From: Paenibacillus sp. ACRRX
GTDB lineage: Bacteria > Bacillota > Bacilli > Paenibacillales > Paenibacillaceae
Direction: 5' to 3'
DNA: 64,000 nucleotides
Assembly (NCBI RefSeq): GCF_022346885.1
Contig: NZ_JAKRNK010000001.1
Span: 310,001-374,000 of the forward strand
Shown here: positions 36,308 to 44,307 of the stretch, in pieces
How positions within the stretch are numbered: the stretch's first letter is position 1
How the letters are laid out: the number at the start of each line of letters is the position of its first letter
Made by a program: the position numbers and the translations under genes
Notes under the pieces: model-generated
What the model was told of the DNA's origin: nothing
The model's input: the letters and a program-made list of their open reading frames with translations, nothing else
Database searches by the model: none

Positions 36308-37408
36308 TTTTGACAGCCAAGCCCATGAAGCCTCAGTAGTAGATTCTAGCGGAGGTACTGGCTGATGAGGAATTGGTTTGTTCATTGGCAAGCGAATTAA
36401 AAGAACTAGCCAGACGACGCTGAACAACCCGAAAAGCGGATACAAATAGGATACCAAGGGTTTAAATCCGAATTGACTCATCAAATAACAAAACAGCATG
36501 ATGACTGCGATGATCCATTTAGAAGGAATATGGATTCTATGCTGCAGTTGCAGCGTGATCCCATATATATCGGCAATAAATGTGGTGAATATTTCAGAAA
36601 AAATAAGCACGATATATATCATTTGGATGGCAAAGCCTAATCCGTATGCAATATGACCCATCGGAATGTCGTATTGTGTAATGCCCGGCATATGGGCAGA
36701 TAAGGCAAAATGACCTGCAAACAGCATGCAGCCGATCAGTATCCCGCCGATCCATCCTCCCCATTTGATGCAGCGCTCATCGGGCATAGACGCGCCTAAA
36801 GGGACAAGTACAGCTTGGGCCATAGCCAGATTAAAAGCTCCGTACAATAGGGACGATGACCAAGCTGCGTACAGCGGCTTATCTGTCACTAAGGTAAATG
36901 CCTGCATCGTATTGGGCAGTTCGATTGTGTGCCACATAATAAATATCGTAAACAGCAGCATGGTGGGCACTACGATGGAGTTCAAATGCAAAATGGCGTT
37001 CATGCCACGATTAATCACCCAGTAGGAAGCTGCGATGGTAATTAGCAGTCCTGTTTGATAGTGTAAATTGAGATGTTCATGGAACACGGAGCCGGCACCG
37101 GCAAGCATAACGCTATTGACGAGGATCAGAACAATTAATGTAAATAAACTAATATGACGACCTGCATGGGGGCCAAACAATGTGATGTTTACATCCTCAT
37201 ATGAACGTGCTTTAATTCGGTGTGATATAAGCATCAATTTTGTACCCAGCCAAATAAAGATTACTGTTGCAATCAGAATGGTGAAGGGGGCCACTTTACC
37301 GAATTTTGTGAAGAATTGGAGAATCTCTTGACCCGTGGCGAACCCAGCTCCCACGACTGTTCCGATATAAGTAAACGAGATTTGGAGTACTCGCAGCATA
37401 AACTTCAT
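36284..37408 (-). CDS. YkvI-family polytopic membrane protein
   Basis: A 374-residue protein with about ten to eleven hydrophobic helices. The N terminus YIGTVVGAGFATGQEILQFF is the family hallmark and resembles the unwound first helix of LeuT-fold transporters, in line with distant relatedness to amino-acid and Nramp-type carriers. The substrate is unknown. GAAAGGAGC lies 7 nt before the ATG. The gene is divergent from the DedA gene, and its stop lies inside the terminator hairpin after yhaN. Confidence 0.8.
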   Translation of the reverse strand: MKFMLRVLQISFTYIGTVVGAGFATGQEILQFFTKFGKVAPFTILIATVIFIWLGTKLMLISHRIKARSYEDVNITLFGPHAGRHISLFTLIVLILVNSVMLAGAGSVFHEHLNLHYQTGLLITIAASYWVINRGMNAILHLNSIVVPTMLLFTIFIMWHTIELPNTMQAFTLVTDKPLYAAWSSSLLYGAFNLAMAQAVLVPLGASMPDERCIKWGGWIGGILIGCMLFAGHFALSAHMPGITQYDIPMGHIAYGLGFAIQMIYIVLIFSEIFTTFIADIYGITLQLQHRIHIPSKWIIAVIMLFCYLMSQFGFKPLVSYLYPLFGLFSVVWLVLLIRLPMNKPIPHQPVPPLESTTEASWAWLSKQKNKPRA

Positions 37409-37604
37409 TCTTGTAAGCTCCTTTCAACGCCTTTCTAGGTGACGAACAGCTCGAATCTCAGGCTTGTACGGCACTAATAGACTGTATGCAGGAGCATGAA
37501 AGGACATGCCTATCTATATATGTTACAATATTCCTGTTGTTCTGAAATAATGGGAATTCATCAATAAATGGCGCGCTTGATAGTCATAAAGGGGAGGCAA
37601 CATC

Positions 37605-38243
37605 ATGTCCGATATCATGTGGATAATATCACATTATGGATATATGGCTTTATTCGTACTGTTGGCCTTAGGCATTGTAGGTCTGCCGGTACCAGATGAA
37701 ACGATTATGGTTTTTGTGGGCAGTTTAACGGCAAGTGGACCGTTTCATTATATCAAGGCGTTTATCGTCTGTTTACTGGGCAGTATGACAGGGATGCTGA
37801 TTAGTTATACGGTAGGACGGAAAGTCGGCAAACCGCTATTAGATCGTTATGGGAAATGGGTGAAGCTTACACCGGAGCGTTTGGCAAAATCAGAGGCTTG
37901 GTTTAAAAAGTATGGCCCTATAAGTATTGCATTTGGATATTTTGTACCGGGATTCAGACACTTGACGTGTTATTTTGCGGGCATGTCCCGTTTAAAGTTC
38001 CCTGTTTATTTAGCATCTGCATTTGTGGGCGCTGTCATATGGGTAACGACGTTCTTGACGCTTGGTCATTTTGTAGGAATGCATTGGAAAGAAACGGTGA
38101 AATGGCTCCATCAACAGTTGGGACCTACACTTCTGATTGCGCTTGTCATTGCAGGACTTATCATACTGGTCTTTTTCCTTGTACATAAGAAGAAGCGGCA
38201 GCGTGCGTCACAGCCCAAACAGGCAGTTAATGAGCCGCAGTAA
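37605..38243 (+). CDS. DedA-family membrane protein
   Basis: A 212-residue protein of the VTT/DedA superfamily, whose members flip undecaprenyl phosphate or phospholipids and affect envelope stress. Visible landmarks are GLPVPDETIMVFVGSL near 27-42, a re-entrant loop region with GSMTGMLISYTVGRKVGKP, and FGYFVPGFRHLTCYFAGMS with the conserved arginine. The last 20 residues are very basic and cytoplasmic. GGGGAGGC lies 7 nt before the ATG. Confidence 0.88.
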   Translation: MSDIMWIISHYGYMALFVLLALGIVGLPVPDETIMVFVGSLTASGPFHYIKAFIVCLLGSMTGMLISYTVGRKVGKPLLDRYGKWVKLTPERLAKSEAWFKKYGPISIAFGYFVPGFRHLTCYFAGMSRLKFPVYLASAFVGAVIWVTTFLTLGHFVGMHWKETVKWLHQQLGPTLLIALVIAGLIILVFFLVHKKKRQRASQPKQAVNEPQ

Positions 38244-38357
38244 TCATATATTGCCCGTTCTTGAATGGGAGATTTCTTTCATAAATACGTTGGATTAACT
38301 TGAAATAGGAATGGTATATCTTATTTGTGCTTGTAGTATAGCAGATGTATAACCAAA

Positions 38358-38393
38358 AACGCCTTGATGACACTTGTAGTGTCTCAAGGCGTT
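38358..38393 (-). terminator. Terminator of the lipoprotein gene
   Basis: Two nested stems, AACGCCTTGA/TCAAGGCGTT and GACAC/GTGTC, are followed by TTTTTGG on the minus strand. It also lies after the DedA gene. Confidence 0.8.
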
Positions 38394-38422
38394 ACGTATA
38401 CATAGCGGCTGGTAAATGTAAT

Positions 38423-39070
38423 TTACGCGGCACTGCTTTGGTGTGGAAATAACTTGACGGATTGGATCTTGCTTGTCTTCGGATCAAGGTCAAGTCGCAG
38501 CAATGCATTGCCAGACTTATAACTCCATACATAACCAGTATCTTGATCAGGCTTGCCAAGGGCTGTAACAGCGGAGGAATCGTGATCACCAACTTTAAGG
38601 CCGATAATGCCAGTTGAAGTTCCGGACCCGGAAACTTCGATAAAGGCGACATGTCCTTTGGAATTGCAACCAAAAGAATATCCTTCATACTCCAGGACTT
38701 CAATTGGATCTGCCTCATCCATCGTATAACGTGTATCCGGTGCTCCCCACGCTTTGGTAATATCCTGCTCCGTATCCGATAAAGAAATGCCCTTCAGCTT
38801 CATGTTTTTGCGATCAAAGTCAAATTCAGGATGGTTCTGGTTCGCTGCATCTGATGATGCATCCTTGGAACTAGATGCAATTGCAGTCTTCTCAGATTTC
38901 GAGTGGGGCGAATCCTGAATGGAATTTGACACTTCCTTTTGACCGGATAAGACATCATCTGTGGAATGCGGGGGCACACTGTCGTTAACGGATTGACACC
39001 CAAGCGTTAAGGAGATGAACAATGCGCTCGTTACAAGCACTTGAACACTCTTCGTTATGGGTCGCTGCAT
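38423..39070 (-). CDS. Predicted lipoprotein, function unknown
   Basis: A 215-residue protein. Residues 1-24 form a type II signal peptide with the lipobox LTLGC, so Cys25 would carry the lipid. A Ser/Asp-rich linker to about 85 precedes a globular part with two similar halves, ISLSDTEQDITKAWGAPDTR and GLKVGDHDSSAVTALGKPDQ, each starting a helix and a glycine turn. This internal repeat resembles SmpA/OmlA- or DUF4309-like domains. AGGAGGAACC lies before the ATG. Its role is unknown. Confidence 0.72.
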   Translation of the reverse strand: MQRPITKSVQVLVTSALFISLTLGCQSVNDSVPPHSTDDVLSGQKEVSNSIQDSPHSKSEKTAIASSSKDASSDAANQNHPEFDFDRKNMKLKGISLSDTEQDITKAWGAPDTRYTMDEADPIEVLEYEGYSFGCNSKGHVAFIEVSGSGTSTGIIGLKVGDHDSSAVTALGKPDQDTGYVWSYKSGNALLRLDLDPKTSKIQSVKLFPHQSSAA

Positions 39071-39339
39071 CTTTCGGTTCCTCCTTTACCGCCTCGCGAC
39101 GGACATACATCATATTACCCTGTTACAAATATTTGAATCAACTTCGACCTGAGGTTGAATTAGTGCAAAAACGACGTTATTGAGTCTTTATTCAAAGGAA
39201 GTACCCATTTTTCGTGTTCTACATTAGTAAGACGTGATTCCAGCTCATTTGTTGCAGTAAACTAAATAAAAAGTCTGCTTTTCTCCTTTGGCGCAAATAG
39301 CATATAATAAGAGTAAGTGTTGAGAGGGGGGCGAAGAGG

Positions 39340-39666
39340 ATGGTTCATGAGCCGACGGCTGAGTTTCTGCAAGGTAAAGTATCGGATGCGAAGGTGCATT
39401 TTGAACGCGCGCTTGATTGCAAGCATACAGAGTTCGATGACCTGTACCCATATATGATTGAACACCCGCAATTTTTTTGGTACAAACGCTATGTGGCGTG
39501 GTCAGAATTGCTGACGGTGGTCAAACTATGTAACGAGCTGAATGTGACATGGCGTCAATTATTTTCGGTACAGCAGGCAGATTATATCGAGAAGCGAGTA
39601 ATGTCAGCCAAAGTGCTGGATTACTGGTTTGAGAAGAACGATTCGCGGGAACACGTAGGACATTAA
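39340..39666 (+). CDS. Hypothetical protein (108 residues)
   Basis: No family is recognised. The protein is soluble, rich in Tyr, Trp and Phe (DDLYPYMIEHPQFFWYKRYV), mostly helical and without export signals. GAGAGGGGGGCGAAGAGG lies directly upstream of the ATG. It is followed by another small gene 120 bp downstream. Confidence 0.6.
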   Translation: MVHEPTAEFLQGKVSDAKVHFERALDCKHTEFDDLYPYMIEHPQFFWYKRYVAWSELLTVVKLCNELNVTWRQLFSVQQADYIEKRVMSAKVLDYWFEKNDSREHVGH

Positions 39667-39786
39667 TTAAAGAATGTTCATTGATTAGCGGGACACGATA
39701 GTTATGGACCTGTGGGTTAGTTTGCCGCAGGTCCTTCGTATATACAGAAGAGTACTTGCATATAGGCATAAGGAGGAATAAGCGTA

Positions 39787-40011
39787 ATGGACGAGCAGTT
39801 ATTAGATCAATATCGGCAGCAGGGCATACTTGTGCGTGTAGTACGTGATCTATTGGAAATTAATGATGTAAAAGGAATTGTGGTTGCTTGGGACGACGAC
39901 AGTATAATGATTAGAAAACCGAATCGTCGTATTGTTAAGTTGAAGCGTTCTTACCTCGTGCAGCCGATTGAGGAACCTCGAAAGCTGCCCCCAGGTTTAT
40001 TGGAAGAGTAA
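39787..40011 (+). CDS. Small conserved-looking hypothetical protein (74 residues)
   Basis: A compact beta-rich protein (GIVVAWDDDSIMIRKPNRRIVKLKRSYLVQP would have to be read as three or four strands; the core is IVVAWDDDSIMIRK), reminiscent of SH3- or Sm-like barrels. AAGGAGGAATA lies 7-8 nt before the ATG. The function is unknown. Confidence 0.7.
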   Translation: MDEQLLDQYRQQGILVRVVRDLLEINDVKGIVVAWDDDSIMIRKPNRRIVKLKRSYLVQPIEEPRKLPPGLLEE

Positions 40012-40148
40012 GCAGCTGTTGGTATGACCTAATGTTAGCCAATAGTGAGAAAAATATATTGCAAGGATGGAGTAAGTATGATAATATATATTTCCTAAGC
40101 CCAATTATATTGGTTCATAATATTGGTGGGTTATTGAATATCATACAT

Positions 40149-40235
40149 GCAGTCATGGCGGAATTGGCAGACGCGCTAGATTCAGGTTCTAGTGCCCGCA
40201 AGGGCGTGGAGGTTCGAGTCCTCTTGACTGCACCA
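40149..40235 (+). tRNA. tRNA-Leu (anticodon CAG), copy 1
   Basis: Eighty-seven bases fold as a class II tRNA: acceptor GCAGTCA/TGACTGC with discriminator A and encoded CCA, D arm, anticodon stem CTAGA/TCTAG with loop TTCAGGT (anticodon CAG), a variable arm (GCCCGCAAGGGC) and T loop GGTTCGAGTCC. Confidence 0.95.
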
Positions 40236-40250
40236 TCTTATCAACAACAA

Positions 40251-40291
40251 GTTCGTACAACTGCTGTGCATGCAGTTTGTGAACTTTTTTT
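40251..40291 (+). terminator. Imperfect hairpin with T-run after the first tRNA-Leu
   Basis: GTTCGTACAACTGC and GCAGTTTGTGAAC form an imperfect stem followed by seven T residues, 16 bp after the tRNA. In the rest of the 358-bp stretch between the two tRNAs I see nothing else. Confidence 0.65.
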
Positions 40292-40593
40292 ATTTGGTAT
40301 TTTCAATACTTTTTTATAAATAGTTTGCTTTTGGGGATACATGAAAACGCTCAGCGATGGAACAATAGGGATTGGATTGAACTCGCTCCATAGACGAATA
40401 GTTAGACAGCAGCTCATTAACAAATGGAATTAACATGTTGACACTCAACTCGTGACGTGATATATTATTTCTTGTGACCGAGCGATGAACGGATTAACAG
40501 TAACGCAGAACATACTGGACATACAGTTAAGAGACGCGTTGAAGATTCTCTTCATGAGTCAGAAGTTACATACAATGTTCTATTATACAACAT

Positions 40594-40680
40594 GCAGTCA
40601 TGGCGGAATTGGCAGACGCGCTAGATTCAGGTTCTAGTGCCCGCAAGGGCGTGGAGGTTCGAGTCCTCTTGACTGCACCA
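40594..40680 (+). tRNA. tRNA-Leu (anticodon CAG), copy 2
   Basis: Identical in all 87 bases to the copy at 40149-40235, including the CCA end. The flanks differ beyond three or four bases, so the duplicated unit is essentially the tRNA itself. A weak hairpin (ATGCT-GAAT-AGCAT) with T-rich sequence follows at about 40710-40737. Confidence 0.95.
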
Positions 40681-40739
40681 ATTTTATAAGAACGAGAATG
40701 TTCATAGGATGCTGAATAGCATTTTGTGGATTTTTTTAT

Positions 40740-41099
40740 GTTTAGAGTTTGTATACTGGATCGTTTACCATTAAGCAGATACCCATCCACTTTTAAGTAA
40801 ACTTCGATTATCTTCTGAACTCTCCTCTCATTCGAAATACTCTTATGTTAATTTAACCACCGATATTTGATCTTCTCGTTTTAATCGTAAGTTCCCTCAA
40901 TCCATTTTCTAGTACCCACAAATACGAACTCCACTTATTTTCAAAATTAACCACAGTTTAATAATAACTTCTTCATTTCTTAACGATGCGACATTTCCCT
41001 CATTGCCTCATAGCAGGCGGAATTTCATTCTCTATATGTCCTTTTCTTCGTTTTTCATTTTTATCATTCTAGAATTATCCACTATAAAGGGGGTGATAT
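40740..41099. other. Intergenic stretch without recognisable gene
   Basis: AT-rich and pyrimidine-rich on the plus strand from about 40800 to 41060. I see no reading frame with a ribosome site and no strong hairpin. The base composition is clearly lower in GC than the core genes around it. Confidence 0.5.
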
Positions 41100-41135
41100 A
41101 TGCAGGGTTTTAGTAAAATCCTAGTTGTGTACTGA
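41100..41135 (+). CDS. Candidate 11-codon leader ORF upstream of the sigma factor
   Basis: AAAGGGGGTGATAT precedes an ATG that opens an 11-codon frame ending in TGA. The frame overlaps the inverted repeat AGGGTTTTAGTAAAATCCT, and a second stem, TGTACT/AGTACA, spans its stop. The arrangement resembles a regulatory leader for the sigma gene 97 bp downstream. It may also be chance. Confidence 0.35.
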   Translation: MQGFSKILVVY

Positions 41136-41231
41136 CGATAAGTACAAGCATTAAGAGGTTATAGGATAGAGCCGATTCGTTAAGAACGGATGGTCTAAAA
41201 CTATAGGTAAGGGAGTAGGAGGGGATAAACG

Positions 41232-41810
41232 TTGCCTATCATGCTGTCCCAACGGGATAAAAAGGATGAAGGTATGTTTGTTACTGAACTGTACATTCGA
41301 TACTACCCCATGATGAGAAAAATAGCTTTTGAGATTACACGTGATCATAGTGTGGTAGAGGATATCATCCAAGATGCCTTTATTCGCTTAATTAGAAAAA
41401 TTACACTTCTAAAATCATTAGATCCCGGCAAAAGAGTCTCCTATATACTCCAAACCACTCGAAATACAGCCCTTAATTATTTGAAAAAGCACACTAAAAA
41501 TAAAAAACATACCACGAATTGTTATCAAGATTTGGAATGGGTAAGTGACTCTCAGACTAGTATTGAGGACATGTACAATACAAAAGAAGGGCTTCGTTCA
41601 GTAAGTATGATTATTTCAGCGCTGCCCAAAAGAGATCGTATGCTGCTATACAACAAATACATTTTAGATTTGGACGATAAAGATATTTCTCGCTCGATGA
41701 AAATACCAAAGGCTAATATTCGATCTTATTTGACGAGAGCAAGGCAAAGAGCCTTAAAAATGCTGCTTAAACATAAAAGTTTCATCACCAGTGTGCGACC
41801 TCAGGTCTAA
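41232..41810 (+). CDS. Sigma-70-family (ECF-like) RNA polymerase sigma factor
   Basis: A 192-residue protein with sigma region 2 (IAFEITRDHSVVEDIIQDAF, then SYILQTTRNTALNYLKKH for -10 melting) and region 4 (LPKRDRMLLYNKYILDLD then KANIRSYLTRARQRALKML, the helix-turn-helix for -35 binding). Region 3 is missing, as in ECF sigmas. The TTG at 41232 has AGGAGGGG 7 nt upstream; ATG 41241 is too far from it. No membrane anti-sigma gene adjoins. Base composition is AT-rich, like the following genes. It presumably drives the exported protein and protease genes downstream. Confidence 0.85.
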   Translation: MPIMLSQRDKKDEGMFVTELYIRYYPMMRKIAFEITRDHSVVEDIIQDAFIRLIRKITLLKSLDPGKRVSYILQTTRNTALNYLKKHTKNKKHTTNCYQDLEWVSDSQTSIEDMYNTKEGLRSVSMIISALPKRDRMLLYNKYILDLDDKDISRSMKIPKANIRSYLTRARQRALKMLLKHKSFITSVRPQV

Positions 41811-41872
41811 TTTTGAAAAATGGTCACATTACCTGTTGCATATTCTTGATTTTGGTTGTCTTTAGGATAGAA

Positions 41873-41892
41873 ACATATGAGTCAAACATATG
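41873..41892 (+). repeat. Short direct repeat upstream of the exported-protein gene
   Basis: ACATATG occurs twice with a 13-nt period (41873 and 41886) in the 148-bp gap after the sigma gene. It could be a regulator site, but is short enough to be chance. Confidence 0.3.
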
Positions 41893-41957
41893 GATCGTTT
41901 GAATTGGTGGCCGCCATTCAATATAAAGTCAAAATTTATATAGTTGGAGGTTATGTC

Positions 41958-42425
41958 ATGTTCAAGAGTAAATTATTTCTAGCATCAATGTCTTCCTTAT
42001 TATTGGCTGGTGCAATTGGGCTTCCTGCTTCACAAGCTTTTGCAGCATCACCTCAAACAGCTGTTGTATCCAGTGTTAAGGCTGTAAGTGTGCAAGGATC
42101 TGTTGAGGCAGCAGGTAAGCTAGGATTCCTAGTAAGAGGTGCCCTTGTTGTTATTAAAAATGCGGTTAAATATGGCGGGGAAGCATTATCCCATGTTGTA
42201 AAATGGCTTGATGCGGACACGGCAAAATACTTATCTAAAAATACGAACAAAATCTCGGATGGTATAGATAAAGCCATTGGTAAAATCAGTGAATTGGGCG
42301 ATTATGCAACTGCGACGATCAGAACGATTCTGCTTGACGGTCTCCGTGCGGCAGGTGTTCCAGATAAGTACGGTGTAGCGATTGCAGAAGCCATTGCTGC
42401 AACAGTTGACTTATTGCTCCTCTAA
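41958..42425 (+). CDS. Small exported protein, possible bacteriocin-like or signalling precursor
   Basis: A 155-residue protein starting at ATG 41958, with TTGGAGG 7 nt upstream; the frame is open further upstream but lacks a ribosome site. Residues 1-30 are a clear Sec signal peptide ending LPASQAFA. The mature 125 residues are Ala/Gly/Lys/Leu-rich and predicted amphipathic helices (GKLGFLVRGALVVIKNAVKY, then WLDADTAKYLSKNTNK), ending in the very hydrophobic AIAATVDLLLL. It has no cysteine. I recognise no family. The composition resembles membrane-active peptides, and a secreted subtilisin is encoded two genes downstream, but both roles are inference. Confidence 0.75.
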   Translation: MFKSKLFLASMSSLLLAGAIGLPASQAFAASPQTAVVSSVKAVSVQGSVEAAGKLGFLVRGALVVIKNAVKYGGEALSHVVKWLDADTAKYLSKNTNKISDGIDKAIGKISELGDYATATIRTILLDGLRAAGVPDKYGVAIAEAIAATVDLLLL

Positions 42426-42492
42426 AAGGTGTGAACATAGGGAGGGGGAACTACTGCTTCTCCCTCTGCATGTTTTTAGGAAGGTGGTTAGC

Positions 42493-42951
42493 ATGTTGGA
42501 TCCTAAAATAAAGCAATTGGAAGAAATGATCGTTCAACAAAACAAAGTCATTCTCACACTGCAAAATAAGATTGAATTATTAGAGGATAAAGTAGTTCGG
42601 TTAGCGATCTGCAAAATATCAAACGGAAATTATCCTTATTATGATTTTCTTTTGTCTTACCATATAACTCCGGAACAGCAATTTCAAATAAAGAGACTAT
42701 TTATGGTGTTATCTGAAAAACGATCAGGAAATACACTTCCAGTTTCGTTTAAAAGTTCTGAGAGTTATTCGACTGATTTCTTATACGAAGACAGTACGAT
42801 CACTTACAACGACGTAAAAAACTCGATCTTGACCATCTTGCTTAATACGGATGATGACCTTCCTCTATCATTAATTACAGCCATGAGAGATCAGGGGATG
42901 CAGACGGAGCTTTGTGATTATTTAATTTCTTTGGCCAAGAACGAGACCTAG
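42493..42951 (+). CDS. DUF1878/YhaI-like cytosolic protein
   Basis: A 152-residue protein from ATG 42493 (AGGAAGGTGG upstream). The first 40 residues form a coiled coil (KQLEEMIVQQNKVILTLQNK). The rest follows the layout of B. subtilis YhaI (DUF1878): a YPYYDFLL segment, a helix ending in LSE, a Thr-Tyr/Phe turn, then a helix and a closing MRDQGMQTELCDYLI, comparable to ALYEQGLYQELMEVFI in YhaI. I made this comparison from memory. The family's function is unknown. No signal peptide is present. The gene lies between the exported protein and the protease. Confidence 0.65.
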   Translation: MLDPKIKQLEEMIVQQNKVILTLQNKIELLEDKVVRLAICKISNGNYPYYDFLLSYHITPEQQFQIKRLFMVLSEKRSGNTLPVSFKSSESYSTDFLYEDSTITYNDVKNSILTILLNTDDDLPLSLITAMRDQGMQTELCDYLISLAKNET

Positions 42952-43042
42952 TCAAGGAACCTTCTTTATATTGGTAATTATTTATATCTATAGTTCTATA
43001 ACTCCATTAACGTATTAATAATGATGATTGGAATGTTAGCAT

Positions 43043-44218
43043 ATGAAAATAATAAGGAACGTACTTTGGTTCTCTTGTATCAGCTGCATCTTCATCGTTT
43101 CTATAATAGTTCCGTCTTCTTTATCAGCTCAAGAGGTGAACACAAGGTACTTCATTTCATTTAAAGCGCAGATCAATTACGGATTAATCTTTGGCATGGA
43201 AGGTAAGATTGTAGAAGAATATCCAGACTTGACGATGATACTTGCTGAGCTATCAGAAACTAAAGCTGCCAAGCTTAAAATGGATCCACAAATTGAATTT
43301 GTTGAACCCGATATATTACTCCATGTGTTGCCCGGATTGAGTACGAATTTGGAAAGTGAAACGTTGCTCCCATCTCTTGTTAATAAGGAACAAGAAATTC
43401 AGTGGGGGATGAAAAAAGTCAAAGCAATTGAAGCTCAAAATGAGGGTTATAGTGGTAAAGGAGTAAGGATCGGTGTCGTGGATTCAGGTATCGATTATAC
43501 ACATGATGATCTCTCGATTGCAGGTGGAGTCAATATGATCGATGGCAGCGCTAACTTCATGGACGATTACGGCCATGGAACGGAGATAGCGGGAATTATC
43601 AGTGCTATTCCTAATGATATAGGTGTGTTAGGCATTGCACCTGAGGCCCGTTTATATGGCATAAAGGTTCTAGATTCAAAAGGGTATGGTCACATCAGCC
43701 ATGTCGTTAAGGGGATTAAATGGTCAATTGATCATGATATGGATATTGTGAATTTGAGTTTCCAAACAAAAGAAAACAGTCTAGCATTGAAGAAAATAAT
43801 AAAGAAAGCTTACCATAAAGGGCTGCTGCTTATAGCGGCGGCAGGCAACAATGGGTTTAATGAAGGAAATACGGTTGAATATCCCGCAGCATATAAAGAA
43901 GTGATTGCAGTTGGAGCGATTAATAGCAGAGATGAGAGAACCTTTTATTCGGGTAGAGGAAAAGAATTAGATGTAATGGCCCCGGGTGCAAGTATTTATA
44001 GTACGACGTTACATAATCAATATGCAATGACGCTTGGGACTTCGATGGCAGCTGCCCATGTCTCAGGTGCAGCCGCATTAATCATGGAAGCGAAGCCTAA
44101 CCTAGACAACAGAGAGATACGTTCGATTATTGTTCATACTGCCAGTAAAATGGGGGAGAAAAACCTGTACGGGCACGGATTAATAAATGCTTTAAAGGCA
44201 ATTCATTATAGTGAATAG
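43043..44218 (+). CDS. Secreted subtilisin-family serine protease (S8)
   Basis: A 391-residue protease. Residues 1-30 are a signal peptide. Residues about 34-97 form an inhibitor-I9-like propeptide (RYFISFKAQ to EFVEPDILLH). The catalytic domain has Asp147 (VVDSGID), His178 (YGHGTEIAGI), oxyanion Asn269 (AAAGNNG) and Ser334 (LGTSMAAAHVSGA), so the active site is complete. It is short at the C terminus with no added domains. The ribosome site is weak (TTGGAATG). It ends the sigma-factor cluster and could mature or degrade the exported protein. Confidence 0.9.
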   Translation: MKIIRNVLWFSCISCIFIVSIIVPSSLSAQEVNTRYFISFKAQINYGLIFGMEGKIVEEYPDLTMILAELSETKAAKLKMDPQIEFVEPDILLHVLPGLSTNLESETLLPSLVNKEQEIQWGMKKVKAIEAQNEGYSGKGVRIGVVDSGIDYTHDDLSIAGGVNMIDGSANFMDDYGHGTEIAGIISAIPNDIGVLGIAPEARLYGIKVLDSKGYGHISHVVKGIKWSIDHDMDIVNLSFQTKENSLALKKIIKKAYHKGLLLIAAAGNNGFNEGNTVEYPAAYKEVIAVGAINSRDERTFYSGRGKELDVMAPGASIYSTTLHNQYAMTLGTSMAAAHVSGAAALIMEAKPNLDNREIRSIIVHTASKMGEKNLYGHGLINALKAIHYSE

Positions 44219-44225
44219 GGTATAG

Positions 44226-44286
44226 ACAACAACGCAACCTCCCTTTCAGTGCAAAGCAGGCTGAAGGGGAGGTTGCGTTGTTGTTA
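44226..44286. terminator. Strong bidirectional terminator closing the sigma-protease cluster
   Basis: AACAACGCAACCTCCC pairs with a complementary arm ending GGGGAGGTTGCGTTGTT. The stem is about 20 bp with an inner TTTCAG/CTGAA extension, followed by T-rich sequence. It serves both convergent units. Confidence 0.9.
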
Positions 44287-44307
44287 TTTGTGGTTAAGTG
44301 ATATGTG

